From the NCBI RefSeq assembly GCF_022288725.1, contig NZ_JAKNTA010000005.1, positions 285,658-349,657 on the forward strand: 64,000 bases of DNA. The letters run 5' to 3'. The first letter of the stretch is position 1; the number at the start of each line of letters is the position of its first letter. The notes under the pieces were generated by a model. That model saw only the letters and a list, made by a program, of their open reading frames with translations. It searched no databases and had not been told where the DNA came from. This document shows, one piece after another, positions 51,892 through 61,025 of this stretch. Made by a program: the position numbers and the translations under genes. Source of the DNA: Kitasatospora sp. A2-31. Lineage in GTDB: Bacteria; Actinomycetota; Actinomycetes; Streptomycetales; Streptomycetaceae.

Positions 51892-52983
51892 ATGATGTCT
51901 GATTACATGTGCGACATGACTGATGTGATGAGCACTCAAGGCCAGTTCCCGGGTGCCGGCGGCGAGTCCGAGCGGACCCGCAGGCTGCGCAGCCTCGGTC
52001 TCAACGAGCCGACCGCGGACGAGGCCTTCGACCGCTTCGCTCACCTCGCCGCCAGCATCACCCGCGCCCCCATCGCGATGGTCAACTTCATCAACGACGA
52101 GCGACAGATGTTCCGGGGGCTCTACATTCCGCCAACCTCCGCCGAATCCACGGCCGAAATCGGTGCCTCCTGGGCCGACCGCGGCATCGCGTTCGACCTC
52201 CCGACCCGGGAGATGCCGCTGAGCCACGGCTTCTGCCCGCACGTCGTCGCGCAGCGCTCCCCGCTCGCCCTCGACGACATCCTGGCCTACCCGCGGTTCG
52301 CGGGGAACCCGGTCGTCGACGAGCTGGGCGTGCGCGCCTACCTCGGCGCCCCGCTGGTCGACGACACCAACACCGTCATCGGCACCGTCTGCGTCCTCGA
52401 CCGCGAGCCCCGCCAGTGGGGGCGCGAGCGGCTGCGCGACATCCAGCACCTCGCCGAGGCCCTGCTCTCCGAGATCCGGCTGCGCGACAACCTGCTCGCC
52501 CAGCAGCAGGAGATGTTCGCGGCCTTCGACGGTTCGCCCTTCCCGATCATGCTCACCGACGGCCCCGGCCAGGAGATCCGCTACGCCAACGCCCAGCACG
52601 CCGACACCTTCGGCGCCCCGACGGCGTACGGATCGGTCGGCATGGCCTACCCGCAGCTCGGCGCGGCCGGACTCGACCGGGCGGTCGCGGAGGCCTACCA
52701 CACCGGGCGGACCACCGTCCTGAACGACGTCCGTATCCAGTCGGTCCGGCCGGACGCCCAGCGGATCCAGCAGATCTTCAGCTTCACCTGCACCCCGCTC
52801 CGGAGCGCCCGCACCGGGCAGGTCAACGGCGTGGTCACCGTCGGCATGGATGTCACCGCGCAGTCCCGCACCGAGGAGGAGCTGGGCACGCTCGCCGCCC
52901 TGCTGGTGGACCGGCTGCAGCAGAACGGGGCCGGCCGTCCGGGCCTCGGCGGTGGTGAGACCGGACCGCTCCTGCCGGGCTGA
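51892..52983 (+). CDS. GAF domain protein with a C-terminal PAS-like domain
   Basis: About 363 residues, cytoplasmic. A GAF domain spans roughly 25-175 (FDRFAHLAASI, MVNFINDERQMF, HGFCPHVV, YLGAPLVDDTNTVIGTVCVLD), and a PAS-like domain 195-325 ends GVVTVGMDVTAQ. There is no output domain, so it probably senses a ligand or redox state and passes it to a partner. The Cys in FCPHVV could matter for redox or cofactor binding. The start is uncertain: ATG 51892 is chosen for a GGGAG about 12 bases upstream; GTG 51832 and ATG 51895 or 51928 are alternatives. Confidence 0.8.
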   Translation: MMSDYMCDMTDVMSTQGQFPGAGGESERTRRLRSLGLNEPTADEAFDRFAHLAASITRAPIAMVNFINDERQMFRGLYIPPTSAESTAEIGASWADRGIAFDLPTREMPLSHGFCPHVVAQRSPLALDDILAYPRFAGNPVVDELGVRAYLGAPLVDDTNTVIGTVCVLDREPRQWGRERLRDIQHLAEALLSEIRLRDNLLAQQQEMFAAFDGSPFPIMLTDGPGQEIRYANAQHADTFGAPTAYGSVGMAYPQLGAAGLDRAVAEAYHTGRTTVLNDVRIQSVRPDAQRIQQIFSFTCTPLRSARTGQVNGVVTVGMDVTAQSRTEEELGTLAALLVDRLQQNGAGRPGLGGGETGPLLPG

Positions 52984-53017
52984 GCCCTGAGCAGGCCCTC
53001 CAGGACACCGTCCACTG

Positions 53018-53208
53018 CACCTCCGACCGCACTCGATCGCACCACGCGTCACACCGCACGCCGAACCGCTCGTCGCACCGGCCGTCGTCCTGCACGTCGC
53101 ACCACACGTCACACTGCACGACACTGCACGCCGAACCGCTCTCGCACCGCCCGTCGTACGGCCCGTCGTCTGCACGTCGCACCGGCCGTCGCACCGCACG
53201 TCGCACCG
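53018..53208. repeat. Degenerate CGTCGCACC-type repeat tract
   Basis: Some 190 bp built from imperfect copies of CGTCGCACC, CACGTCACAC and CGCACGCCGAACCGCTC, the last present twice. It fills the gap between the GAF gene and the next terminator. A minus-strand frame through it gives a Cys/Asp/Arg-rich low-complexity peptide without a ribosome site, so it is probably not a gene. Confidence 0.6.
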
Positions 53209-53210
53209 TC

Positions 53211-53259
53211 ATCGTGGCGGGGCGCCTCTCACCCCCGAGGAGAGGCTCCCCGCCACGAT
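53211..53259. terminator. Long imperfect hairpin before the LMF gene
   Basis: ATCGTGGCGGGG (53211-53222) pairs with CCCCGCCACGAT (53248-53259), and an inner GCCTCTC pairs with GAGAGGC. It ends the GAF transcript; the symmetry allows action in both directions. Confidence 0.8.
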
Positions 53260-53334
53260 GCTCTCCGGTGACGGTGCCGCCCGGGTGAACCGCCGCCGCC
53301 GCGCAGCCGGCCCGGCCGCCCGGCCGTCCCGCCG

Positions 53335-54921
53335 GTGGTAGGCATGGGCCGCATGGACTGGTTCGCCGCCCCCGAGTACTGGCTCAGCCGACTGCTCGTG
53401 CAACGGCTGCTCGCCGGCCTCTACCTCACCGGCTTCCTCGCGGCCGCTGCCCAGTTCCGCGCCCTGATCGGCGCCTCCGGGATGCTCCCGGTGCCCCGCT
53501 TCACCGCCCGGGTGCCGTTCCGCAGCGCACCCGGCCTCTTCCACCTCCACTACAGCGACCGCTTCTTCGCCGCCGTCGCCATGACCGGGGCCGCGCTCTC
53601 CGCCGCGCTGGTCGGTGGGCTCGGCGACGCCGTGCCGCTCTGGGCGGCCGTGCTGCTGTGGACGGTGCTCTGGGTCCTCTACCTCTCGATCGTCAACGTC
53701 GGGCAGACCTGGTACTCCTTCGGCTGGGAGTCCCTGCTGCTGGAGGCGGGTTCCCTCGCCGTCTTCCTCGGCAACGAGGACGTGGCCCCGCCCGTCCTGG
53801 TGCTCTGGCTGATGCGCTGGCTGGTCCTCCGGGTCGAGTTCGGCGCCGGGCTGATCAAGCTGCGCGGCGACAGCTGCTGGCGGGACCTGACCTGCCTGCG
53901 CTACCACCACGAGACGCAGCCCATGCCCGGCCCGCTCAGCTGGTTCTTCCACCACCTGCCCGCCCCGCTGCACCGGATCGAGGCCGCCGCCAACCACGTC
54001 ACCCAACTCGTGGTCCCGGTCGCCCTCCTCCTCCCGCAGCCCGTCGCCACGTACGCGGCCTCCGTGATCGTGGTGACCCAGCTCTGGCTGGTCGCCTCGG
54101 GGAACTTCGCCTGGCTGAACTGGCTCACCATCACGCTCGCCCTCGCCGCCGTCGACCCCGCCCGGCTGGGCCTGCCGGTCCACCCCCGTTCCTACGCCGG
54201 CACACCGGTCTGGTTCGAGGTCCTGGTGATCGCGCTGACCTGCGGCGTCGCCGTGCTCAGCTACTGGCCGGTGCGGAACATGATCTCCCGCGGCCAGGTC
54301 ATGAACCGTTCCTTCAACCGCCTCCACCTGGTCAACACCTACGGCGCCTTCGGCAGCATCAACCGGATCCGCCAGGAGGTCGTCGTGGAGGGGACCGACG
54401 AGCCCACCGTCACCCGGCACACGGTCTGGCGCGAGTACGGCTTCAAGGGCAAGCCCGGGGACGTGCGCCGGCTCCCGCGCCAGTACGCCCCCTACCACCT
54501 GCGGCTGGACTGGCTGATGTGGTTCGCCGGGATCTCGCCCGCGTACGCCCGGCCGTGGTTCCTGCCGTTCGTCGCCCGGCTGCTCGTCAACGACCCGGAC
54601 ACCCTGCGGCTGCTGCGGAGCAACCCCTTTCCGGACACCCCGCCCACGCACGTCCGGGCGACCCTCTACCTCTACCGGTTCACCGGTTGGCGCGAACTGC
54701 GGGAGACCGGCGCGTGGTGGCACCGGACCGAGCTGCACGAGTACCTCGGCCCCGTCAGCCTTGACGCCCTCACCCGATCCGGCTACCGGCCGCCCCTGGG
54801 CCGGCGCGCCAGGACGGTGCCGGTGGACGGGCTCCGCAGCGGTGGCGGCCGGCGGTCCGGTCAGCGTCCGCCCCGCCCGTCCGGCCCCGGACCGCATCAC
54901 CCGTCCGGTCCTCCCGAGTAG
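53335..54921 (+). CDS. Lipase maturation factor (LMF1)-like membrane protein
   Basis: Up to 528 residues, polytopic, with about seven to eight membrane helices. Family segments include QTWYSFGWESLLLEAG, LRVEFGAGLIKLRGD, CLRYHHETQPMPGPLSWFFHHLP and, after the last helix, NTYGAFGSINRIR. The vertebrate relative helps lipases fold in the ER. Bacterial members are common in actinobacteria but untested. The start is uncertain: GTG 53335, ATG 53344 and ATG 53353 are all close, and none has a strong ribosome site. A basic, Pro-rich tail follows the last domain. It appears monocistronic. Confidence 0.88.
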   Translation: MVGMGRMDWFAAPEYWLSRLLVQRLLAGLYLTGFLAAAAQFRALIGASGMLPVPRFTARVPFRSAPGLFHLHYSDRFFAAVAMTGAALSAALVGGLGDAVPLWAAVLLWTVLWVLYLSIVNVGQTWYSFGWESLLLEAGSLAVFLGNEDVAPPVLVLWLMRWLVLRVEFGAGLIKLRGDSCWRDLTCLRYHHETQPMPGPLSWFFHHLPAPLHRIEAAANHVTQLVVPVALLLPQPVATYAASVIVVTQLWLVASGNFAWLNWLTITLALAAVDPARLGLPVHPRSYAGTPVWFEVLVIALTCGVAVLSYWPVRNMISRGQVMNRSFNRLHLVNTYGAFGSINRIRQEVVVEGTDEPTVTRHTVWREYGFKGKPGDVRRLPRQYAPYHLRLDWLMWFAGISPAYARPWFLPFVARLLVNDPDTLRLLRSNPFPDTPPTHVRATLYLYRFTGWRELRETGAWWHRTELHEYLGPVSLDALTRSGYRPPLGRRARTVPVDGLRSGGGRRSGQRPPRPSGPGPHHPSGPPE

Positions 54922-55128
54922 CGCCCAGGTGAGCGGTGTGGGACGCCACATCGGTCCATCGGGCGGTGGGTGCGTGCAAGGCTCGAACGGGCACCCGTAT
55001 TCTGGGCCTCCACAACCGGCAGGCCGATCGCGCGCCCCCCGGCCCCCTCCCGCCGGGGCCCCGCGCACCCGGTCGGCCGTCCCCCCGCCGCCCAGCCCCC
55101 GCCGCAGTCGCCCAGAACCGGACCTCAC

Positions 55129-57453
55129 ATGACAGTGCTTCACTCGCGCAACGCCGACGCGGCCGACGCCGCCGATGCCAAGGCCGCCGACGCCGAGACC
55201 GCCACGGACGCCGCCGACACCACGGACGCCACCGACCTGGAGCAGACGACGGCCCGGCCGGCTGCGACGGACACCGACCTCCGGGACGAGCTCGGCCGCT
55301 ACGCCGAGCTCGGTGCCTTCACCCTCACCGCGGAGAGCCACGCCTGGTACGCGGCCGTCGACACGGTCGCCACCCCCGAGGACGCCCGCGCCGCCTCGAC
55401 CGTCCTCGCGGAGCTGCGCGGTCGCGACCTCCAGCAGACCTGGGACGCCGTCACCGCCCTGGCCGCCGACGCGAAGCTGGACGAACCGGACACCGTCGCC
55501 AAGGCGGCGCTGCTGGTCGAGCTCCTCCAGCGCGTCCACAGGACCTCCGCGACGCTGGTCGGCGCCGCCTACGATGCCGACCTCGACGCCCTCATCGCCG
55601 CCACCGCCGACCGCGCCTGGCGGCGCGAGCGCGGCGTCAAGCTGTCGTTCCTGAAGGTCCGCGGGCTGCGCAAGCAGGCCGCGGCGTTCGCCCGCGACGG
55701 TCGCAAGGTCCGCCCCGAGGAACTGCACGAGGCCTTCAGCTCCGCCGAGATCGAGCGCCGGGCCTGGGCCGTCCTCGCCCCGGCCGGCACCCTGCCGAAC
55801 CCGCCCGCCGACGGCGCGCTGGTCGAGAAGACCGCCACGGCCTTCGAAGCGATCGGCACCGGCCTGCGCGAGCTGGCCCGCCTGCTGCCCGAGCACGACC
55901 TCGACGGGTTGCCGTTCGGCGAGCTGATCGACCTGGTCGAGCGGCTCGCGGCGGACGAGGGAACGCTCTACCGCCTGCCGACCATCCGCTCGCTGCGCGC
56001 CACTCTGGAGGAGGCCGGCCTGGCCGACCTGCTCGCCGAGCTGACCGAGGCCCGCGCCGACCGCCGCGCGGCCGAGGCCGCCTTCACGGCCCGCCAGGCC
56101 CTGGCCGGTGGCCAGCGGGACGGTCTGGCCGGCACCCGGGACGAGGCCGAGCCGGAGATGACCGCCGAGGCCGGCGCTGCGGACGAGGTGGAGGCGGAGG
56201 CGACGGGGGCCGTCGAGCCGGAGCCGGAGGCCGTGGTGGAGACCGGGCCCGAGCCCGAGGCGGCGGCCGAGTCCGAGCCCGAGGCCGCGACCGAGCCGGA
56301 CGCCGCGGACGCCGAGCCGGTGCTGGCCGACGAGCTCACCGGCGAGGAGCCTGTGGAGGTTCAGCCCGTCGTCGTGACGCTCCCGGCGCCGTCCCCCGCG
56401 GCGGACGACCTGGTCGACGTCACCCCGATCCTCCCGGCGAAGCCCGTCGAGATCGGGGCCGAGGTCCAGCCCGAGCCCGAGGGCGAGGCCGCCGTGGTCG
56501 AGGCCGCCGTGGTCGAGGCCGCCGAGGGGGTGGCCGAGGTTGCCCCGGCCGTGGAGCCGGAGGAGGTCGACGAGGTCGGGGCCGCGGCCGAGAACGGCGA
56601 GGTCGGGGCTGAGGCCGACGAGCCGGTTGTCGAGGAGGCTGCGGACGAGGCCGGCTCGGTCGAGGAGGTTGTGGAGGCCGAGCACGAGGTGGCCGAAGCC
56701 GCCGAGTCCGAGGTCGTCGCAGCGGCGGAGACCGAGGGGGCTCCGGCCGGGGCCGCCGTGGTCGAGGCCGACGAGCCCGCGACTGAGGCCGAGGTGGCGG
56801 CCGCCGAACCGGTCGCCGTGGCAGCCGCCGCGGAGGTCGTGGCCGAGCCCGCGGCCGAGCCGGTGGTGGAGGCCGAGCAGGCCGAGCCCGAGGCGGGGGA
56901 GGCTGCGGCCGAGGTCATCGGGACCGTCGCCGAGGAGAGCGCCGTCGAGACCCGGACCGAGGTCGAGGCCGAGGCCGAGCAGGCTGAGCCGGTCGAGCCG
57001 GTCGCCGAGGAGACCGCCGAGGCCGTCGCCCTGCCGGAGGAGGCCGAGGCGCCCGAGGCCGGGACAGGCGAGGTCGAGCCCGAGGCTACGGCCGTCGAGC
57101 CGGTCGTCGAGCAAGCCACCCCCGAGGCCGACGTCGCCCCCGAGCCCGAGCCCGAGCCCGCGCCGGCGGCCGTTGTCGAGCCCGAGCCCGTCGTCGAGCC
57201 CGAGCCGGTCGTCCAGGCCGCGCCGGCCGCGCCCGCCGGCCGGCCGGAGAAGCCCGACTTCACCCCGGGCCGCCCGGTGACCGCCTACTCCGCCGACGAA
57301 CTGCTCGCCGTCGTCCGGTGGCTGGACGGTGACGGCGTGAAGCGCAGCGACGAGGAGCTGCTGCGCGCCGCGATGAAGGAGCTGGGCTTCGCCCGCCTGG
57401 GCCCGCGCATCAAGGAGGCGCTGGGCGCCGCCGTCACGGCCGCGCGCGGCTGA
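55129..57453 (+). CDS. Acidic low-complexity protein with helicase-type C-terminal domain
   Basis: A 774-residue protein in three parts. Residues 50-335 are helical (AESHAWYAAVDTV, a Trp/Arg-rich SFLKVRGLRKQAAAFAR). Residues about 338-703 are a long Glu/Ala/Val/Pro tract, almost all E, A, V, P, T and D, probably disordered and strongly negative. Residues 705-774 form a compact tail (VVRWLDGDGVKRSDEELL then ELGFARLGPRIKEAL) that resembles the end of DUF3320-type superfamily 1 helicases. No helicase motor is present. The ATG has only a weak site. A very strong terminator follows. It could be a regulator or competitor of such helicases; function unknown. Confidence 0.8.
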   Translation: MTVLHSRNADAADAADAKAADAETATDAADTTDATDLEQTTARPAATDTDLRDELGRYAELGAFTLTAESHAWYAAVDTVATPEDARAASTVLAELRGRDLQQTWDAVTALAADAKLDEPDTVAKAALLVELLQRVHRTSATLVGAAYDADLDALIAATADRAWRRERGVKLSFLKVRGLRKQAAAFARDGRKVRPEELHEAFSSAEIERRAWAVLAPAGTLPNPPADGALVEKTATAFEAIGTGLRELARLLPEHDLDGLPFGELIDLVERLAADEGTLYRLPTIRSLRATLEEAGLADLLAELTEARADRRAAEAAFTARQALAGGQRDGLAGTRDEAEPEMTAEAGAADEVEAEATGAVEPEPEAVVETGPEPEAAAESEPEAATEPDAADAEPVLADELTGEEPVEVQPVVVTLPAPSPAADDLVDVTPILPAKPVEIGAEVQPEPEGEAAVVEAAVVEAAEGVAEVAPAVEPEEVDEVGAAAENGEVGAEADEPVVEEAADEAGSVEEVVEAEHEVAEAAESEVVAAAETEGAPAGAAVVEADEPATEAEVAAAEPVAVAAAAEVVAEPAAEPVVEAEQAEPEAGEAAAEVIGTVAEESAVETRTEVEAEAEQAEPVEPVAEETAEAVALPEEAEAPEAGTGEVEPEATAVEPVVEQATPEADVAPEPEPEPAPAAVVEPEPVVEPEPVVQAAPAAPAGRPEKPDFTPGRPVTAYSADELLAVVRWLDGDGVKRSDEELLRAAMKELGFARLGPRIKEALGAAVTAARG

Positions 57454-57470
57454 CCCGACGGACGAGCGAC

Positions 57471-57525
57471 ACGGGCGAGGGCCCGGTGGGATGCGGATCG
57501 CCGCTCCCACCGGGCCCTCGCCCGT
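57471..57525. terminator. 21-bp perfect hairpin terminator, convergent genes
   Basis: The arm starting ACGGGCGAGGGCCCGG at 57471-57491 pairs without mismatch with 57505-57525 over a 13-base loop. It lies between the acidic protein gene and the convergent transglycosylase gene and can serve both. Confidence 0.9.
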
Positions 57526-57574
57526 CCTGTCCCGAAGGGCTCGGCCCCGGGCGCCCCGGGGACCGTCCTGCCGG

Positions 57575-58711
57575 TCAGCCCGCCTTGTTCCAGGGCGCGC
57601 CGGACATCAGCGCCTTGACGTTGGCGACGTAGCCGGGGTTGGGGATGACCAGGCTGCCGGTGGTCGCGCCGGTGGCCGGGTCGGTGACGGTGTTGTAGTG
57701 CACGTTGCCCGCCCCCGCGTTGTACGCGGCGATGACCAGGTCGAGCAGCGGCGTCTTGCCGGTGGCCGGGTCGGGGGAGAGGTCGTACTTGCCGCCGAAG
57801 GAGGAGTCGCCGTAGTAGGCGACCAGCCAGTCCAGCAGCTGGGTGCCGAGCTGGACGTTCCCGTTAAGCGTCTTCGGGTCGGAGGTCGTCCCGAACTTGC
57901 TGTTCATCCAGCTCACCGTGGCGGGCATGATCTGCATCGTCCCGATGCCGCCGTCGCAGGCGAGGATGCCGGACTGCCAGCCGCTCTCCTGCCAGGCGAT
58001 CGCCTTGACCAGGCCGACCGGCAGCGGTGGGAGCTTGTCGGTGCCGCCGTTGCTGAGGTTCAGCGTGCGGGGTTGGCCGGCGGCCGCGGTGAGGGCGGCG
58101 CCGACCGCCTCCTTCGGCTCGTCGGGCTGGGGCTTGGTGGGGGTGCAGCCGCTCTGCAGCGGCGGGACGTGCGGCGTCGGCGGAGCCGGCGGCGGGGTGG
58201 GCGCGACCGGGCCGGGCTTGGGCGTCGGCGCGGGCGCCGGCACCACCGCCGCCGGGCCGGGCGGGGGCGCCGGCGCGGCCTTGGGGGCCGGGTCGGCGGG
58301 CTTGGTGCCGGTGCTCGGTTGGGCGCTGCTGGGCGTCGCGGCCGGGCTGGGCTTGCCCGACCTGCCCGCCGTCGCGCTCGGTGAGGCGCTCCTGCCGGCG
58401 GTGGGGCTCGCGGTCGCGGTCGCGGTCGCGCTCGGTGAGGCGTCGGCGGAGGGCGTCGCGGACGGCGATGGCGTGGTCTCCGCCCCGGTGGTGGTCGCCA
58501 CCGGGGCGGGCGTGCCCGTGCTCCCGGCGGTACCGTCGGCCTTCTCGGTGCCGCATCCGGTCAGCAGGGCCGTGGACACGGCCGCCGCCGAGACCAGGAC
58601 CAGCGCCCGCCGAACGCCGCTCCGGCCCCGACCGTGCTCCGGTTCCCGCACGGGGTTCGTCCCCCGCAGGTGGCCCTGCTCGTGCTCCGGCCTGCGCTCG
58701 TGCCCTGGCAT
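57575..58711 (-). CDS. Lytic transglycosylase (SLT) lipoprotein
   Basis: A 378-residue secreted protein. The N-terminus is basic, then comes a hydrophobic stretch with lipobox LLTGC near residue 50 and a Ser/Thr/Ala/Pro linker of about 120 residues. The C-terminal SLT domain has AIAWQESGWQSG with the catalytic Glu, GGIGTMQIMP and IAAYNAGAGNV. It is expected to cut glycan strands of peptidoglycan at the cell surface. The ATG at 58711 has GGGGGAG upstream; a longer frame to 58840 lacks one. Convergent with the acidic protein gene. Confidence 0.92.
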   Translation of the reverse strand: MPGHERRPEHEQGHLRGTNPVREPEHGRGRSGVRRALVLVSAAAVSTALLTGCGTEKADGTAGSTGTPAPVATTTGAETTPSPSATPSADASPSATATATASPTAGRSASPSATAGRSGKPSPAATPSSAQPSTGTKPADPAPKAAPAPPPGPAAVVPAPAPTPKPGPVAPTPPPAPPTPHVPPLQSGCTPTKPQPDEPKEAVGAALTAAAGQPRTLNLSNGGTDKLPPLPVGLVKAIAWQESGWQSGILACDGGIGTMQIMPATVSWMNSKFGTTSDPKTLNGNVQLGTQLLDWLVAYYGDSSFGGKYDLSPDPATGKTPLLDLVIAAYNAGAGNVHYNTVTDPATGATTGSLVIPNPGYVANVKALMSGAPWNKAG

Positions 58712-58890
58712 GGATCCGCTCCCCCCGATGCCTCGCCGGACGGCCCGGCGAGAAGGCGACATCGTACGACGATCGGACTTTGACGTCGGCTGCCGGGGTC
58801 GGGCCGATCGGGGGCGCTGAACTGGCGGGGAGCCGGGCATGGATCGGATGCGGATTCCGCGGGGAGCCGGCGGGGAGTCGGTGACGACGC

Positions 58891-59754
58891 TCAGGCCTGC
58901 GGGACGTCCGCGCGCAGCTGCGCGGCCAGCACGGCCGGGGCCTCCGTCAGTGACGGTCCGTACCAGGTCAGGTGTCGGCCGCTGACCAGCGCGGTCGGGA
59001 TGCCGGGGAACGCCTCGGGGCCGTCCACCGCCGTGAACCGGTACGGCTCGTCCGGGAGGACGACCAAGTCGGGCTCACAGGCGAGGAGTTCCGGCAGGGG
59101 GACGGCCGGATAGCGGTCGGGGCGGTCGGTGTGGAGGAGGTCGACGCCGAGGCGGCCGAGCAGGTCGCCGGCGAACGTGTCGCGGCCCAGCACCATCCAC
59201 GGGCGTCGCCAGATCGGCACGACGGCGCTCCGGCGCGGGCGCAGCGCGCGCGCTCCCGGATCGGCCCAGGCGGCCTCGGCGGCGTCCAGCCAGGCGGGGC
59301 GGGGCAGGCCGCAGCCGGCGGTGAGCAGGCGGTGCAGCGAGGTGAAGGCCTGCTCCAGCGTGCGGATGTCGGTGACCCAGACCGGCAGTCCGGCGGCCCG
59401 CAGGGCGTCGAGGTCCGGGCGGCGGTTCTCCTCGTCGTTGGCGAGGACGAGGTCGGGGGCGAGCGCGGCGATCCGCCGGACGTCGGGGTTCTTGGTGCCG
59501 CCGATCCGGGTGGCGGTCAGACCGGCGGGGTGGGTGCACCAGTCGGTGGCGCCGACCAGCAGGTGGGGTGCGGTGGCGGCGACGGCCTCGGTCAGCGAGG
59601 GGACCAGCGACACCACTCGCCGCACCGGCCCGCCGCCGAGCGGCACCGCCGAGCCCAGGTCGTCCACCGGGGGGTCGTCGGGCCGCCGGCCCGCGGCCGC
59701 CCGAGCGTCCCCGCCCACCGGCATTCCCCCAGCCGCCTGCTGCTCCATCAGCAC
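58891..59754 (-). CDS. Helical-backbone metal receptor (BtuF-like), no signal peptide
   Basis: A 287-residue protein with the class III binding-protein fold: RRVVSLVPSLTEAVAA at about 45-60, VGATDWCTHPAG, APDLVLANDEENRRPDLDAL and a C-terminal CEPDLVVLPDEPYRF. It resembles BtuF-type cobalamin-binding proteins. It has no signal sequence or lipobox, so it seems cytoplasmic, which is odd for a receptor. It starts at GTG 59754 (ATG 59748 possible) and diverges from a full ABC importer with its own lipoprotein, so it may handle the ligand inside the cell. Confidence 0.85.
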   Translation of the reverse strand: MLMEQQAAGGMPVGGDARAAAGRRPDDPPVDDLGSAVPLGGGPVRRVVSLVPSLTEAVAATAPHLLVGATDWCTHPAGLTATRIGGTKNPDVRRIAALAPDLVLANDEENRRPDLDALRAAGLPVWVTDIRTLEQAFTSLHRLLTAGCGLPRPAWLDAAEAAWADPGARALRPRRSAVVPIWRRPWMVLGRDTFAGDLLGRLGVDLLHTDRPDRYPAVPLPELLACEPDLVVLPDEPYRFTAVDGPEAFPGIPTALVSGRHLTWYGPSLTEAPAVLAAQLRADVPQA

Positions 59755-59770
59755 ACCCTAGACCAGGGCT

Positions 59771-59831
59771 CCGCCGCCCCGCCGCCCCGCCGCCCCGCCG
59801 CCCCCGCCGCCCCGCCGCCCCGCCGCCCCGG
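59771..59831. repeat. GCCGCCCC octamer repeat
   Basis: About seven tandem copies of an 8-bp GCCGCCCC unit, one with an extra C, in the 172-bp gap between two divergent genes. Length polymorphism is likely and could alter promoter spacing. Confidence 0.85.
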
Positions 59832-59926
59832 TGAAAGTCGCGGGAACCGGGCGGCCGCGGCGGCCGACTACCTGGACCGGGTTCTCAGGCCGAGCCCCGG
59901 CACGACCATTGACCAGGAGAGTTGTC

Positions 59927-61021
59927 ATGCGCCCTCGCGTCCTCTGCGGCATCGCGGCCGCCGTCGCCCTGTTCGCCACCGCCTGCGGGAGCGGTGGTGG
60001 CGGCAGTGCGGACGGCGGAAGCGGAGGCGCCGGTGGCGGGGGGACCACCGCCGCCGGCGCGTTCCCGGTGAAGGTGGCGGACTGCGCGGGCAAGGAGACC
60101 ACGGTCGCACAGGCGCCGAGGAAGATCGTCACCAGCAATGCCGCGAGCCTGGAGATGCTGCTCCAGCTCGGTGCCGGCGACCGCGTCATAGGCACCGGCT
60201 TCCCGCCGGGCAAGGGCAGCCTGCCCGCGCCGCTCGCCGAGCAGGGGGCGAGGGTGCCGGTCCTCGGCTCCACCGTGATCGCCAAGGAGAAGCTGCTCGG
60301 CTCCGGCGCCGACCTCTACGTCGACACCTTCGGCGCGATGCCGATGATGGGCGCGGCGGGCGCCGGGCCGACCGAGCAGGAGTTCTCGGCGGCCGGCATC
60401 CAGCACGTCTTCCTCCTCTCCACCGCCTGCGCCGGCACGCCGAAGGCCGCCAAGGGGCCGCGCGCCGACCTCGCCGAGGTCGAGAGCGACATCCGCCGGC
60501 TCGGCGCGGTGACCGGGACGGCCGCACGGGCCGAGGAGCTGGTGGCCGGTATGGAGCGGACCGTCGGCGAGGTGCGCACCGCGACCGCCGCCGTCCCCGC
60601 CGACCAGCGTCCGAGCTACTTCCTCTTCGACTTCGACGCCGGCACCAAGCAGCCGGTCGCCGTCTGCGGCCGGCAGGTCGCCAACGCGGTGATCACGCTG
60701 GCCGGGGCCCGCAACGTCTTCGCCGACTGCGACGCCGACTTCAAGCCGGTCTCCTGGGAGGACGTGGTGGGCAGGAACCCCGACTGGATCCAGCTCGCCG
60801 TCCGCAACCGGGGCAGCGAGGAGGAGAACCGCAAGGCCTTCGACGCGGCCGAGGCCTTCCTGCGCGACTTCCCGGCCACCCAGGGCCTGCCTGCGGTCAG
60901 GGACGGCAGGTTCCTGCGGATCGGCTCCGAGGTCACCACCATCGCCGGGGTGCGCAACGCCGACACCGTCCGGCGGATCGCCGCCACCGTCCATCCGGCG
61001 CTCGTCAAGAACGGCCAGTAG
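59927..61021 (+). CDS. Metal-chelate-binding lipoprotein
   Basis: A 364-residue ABC binding protein with lipobox FATAC, a Gly-rich linker, then the helical-backbone receptor fold (PRKIVTSNAASLEMLLQLGAGDRVIGTGFPP). It contains several Cys residues (in STACAGTP, VAVCGRQV and DCDADF) that might form disulfides. AGGAG precedes the ATG by 7 bases. Ligand candidates: a ferric or other metal chelate, or a corrinoid. No iron box precedes it. The permease gene starts 4 bp later. Confidence 0.9.
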   Translation: MRPRVLCGIAAAVALFATACGSGGGGSADGGSGGAGGGGTTAAGAFPVKVADCAGKETTVAQAPRKIVTSNAASLEMLLQLGAGDRVIGTGFPPGKGSLPAPLAEQGARVPVLGSTVIAKEKLLGSGADLYVDTFGAMPMMGAAGAGPTEQEFSAAGIQHVFLLSTACAGTPKAAKGPRADLAEVESDIRRLGAVTGTAARAEELVAGMERTVGEVRTATAAVPADQRPSYFLFDFDAGTKQPVAVCGRQVANAVITLAGARNVFADCDADFKPVSWEDVVGRNPDWIQLAVRNRGSEEENRKAFDAAEAFLRDFPATQGLPAVRDGRFLRIGSEVTTIAGVRNADTVRRIAATVHPALVKNGQ

Positions 61022-61025
61022 GGCG

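Noticed and set aside
53209..57510. A 1433-residue Gly/Leu-rich minus-strand frame with regular LGLGL repeats
   Set aside because: It mirrors the LMF gene and the acidic Glu/Ala/Val tract of the plus strand; the apparent repeats come from that composition.
59820..59926. Possible cobalamin riboswitch before the importer (AAGTCGCGGGAACCGGGC resembles a B12 box)
   Set aside because: The match needs an insertion and has several mismatches, and the sequence upstream is an octamer repeat that cannot supply the rest of the aptamer.
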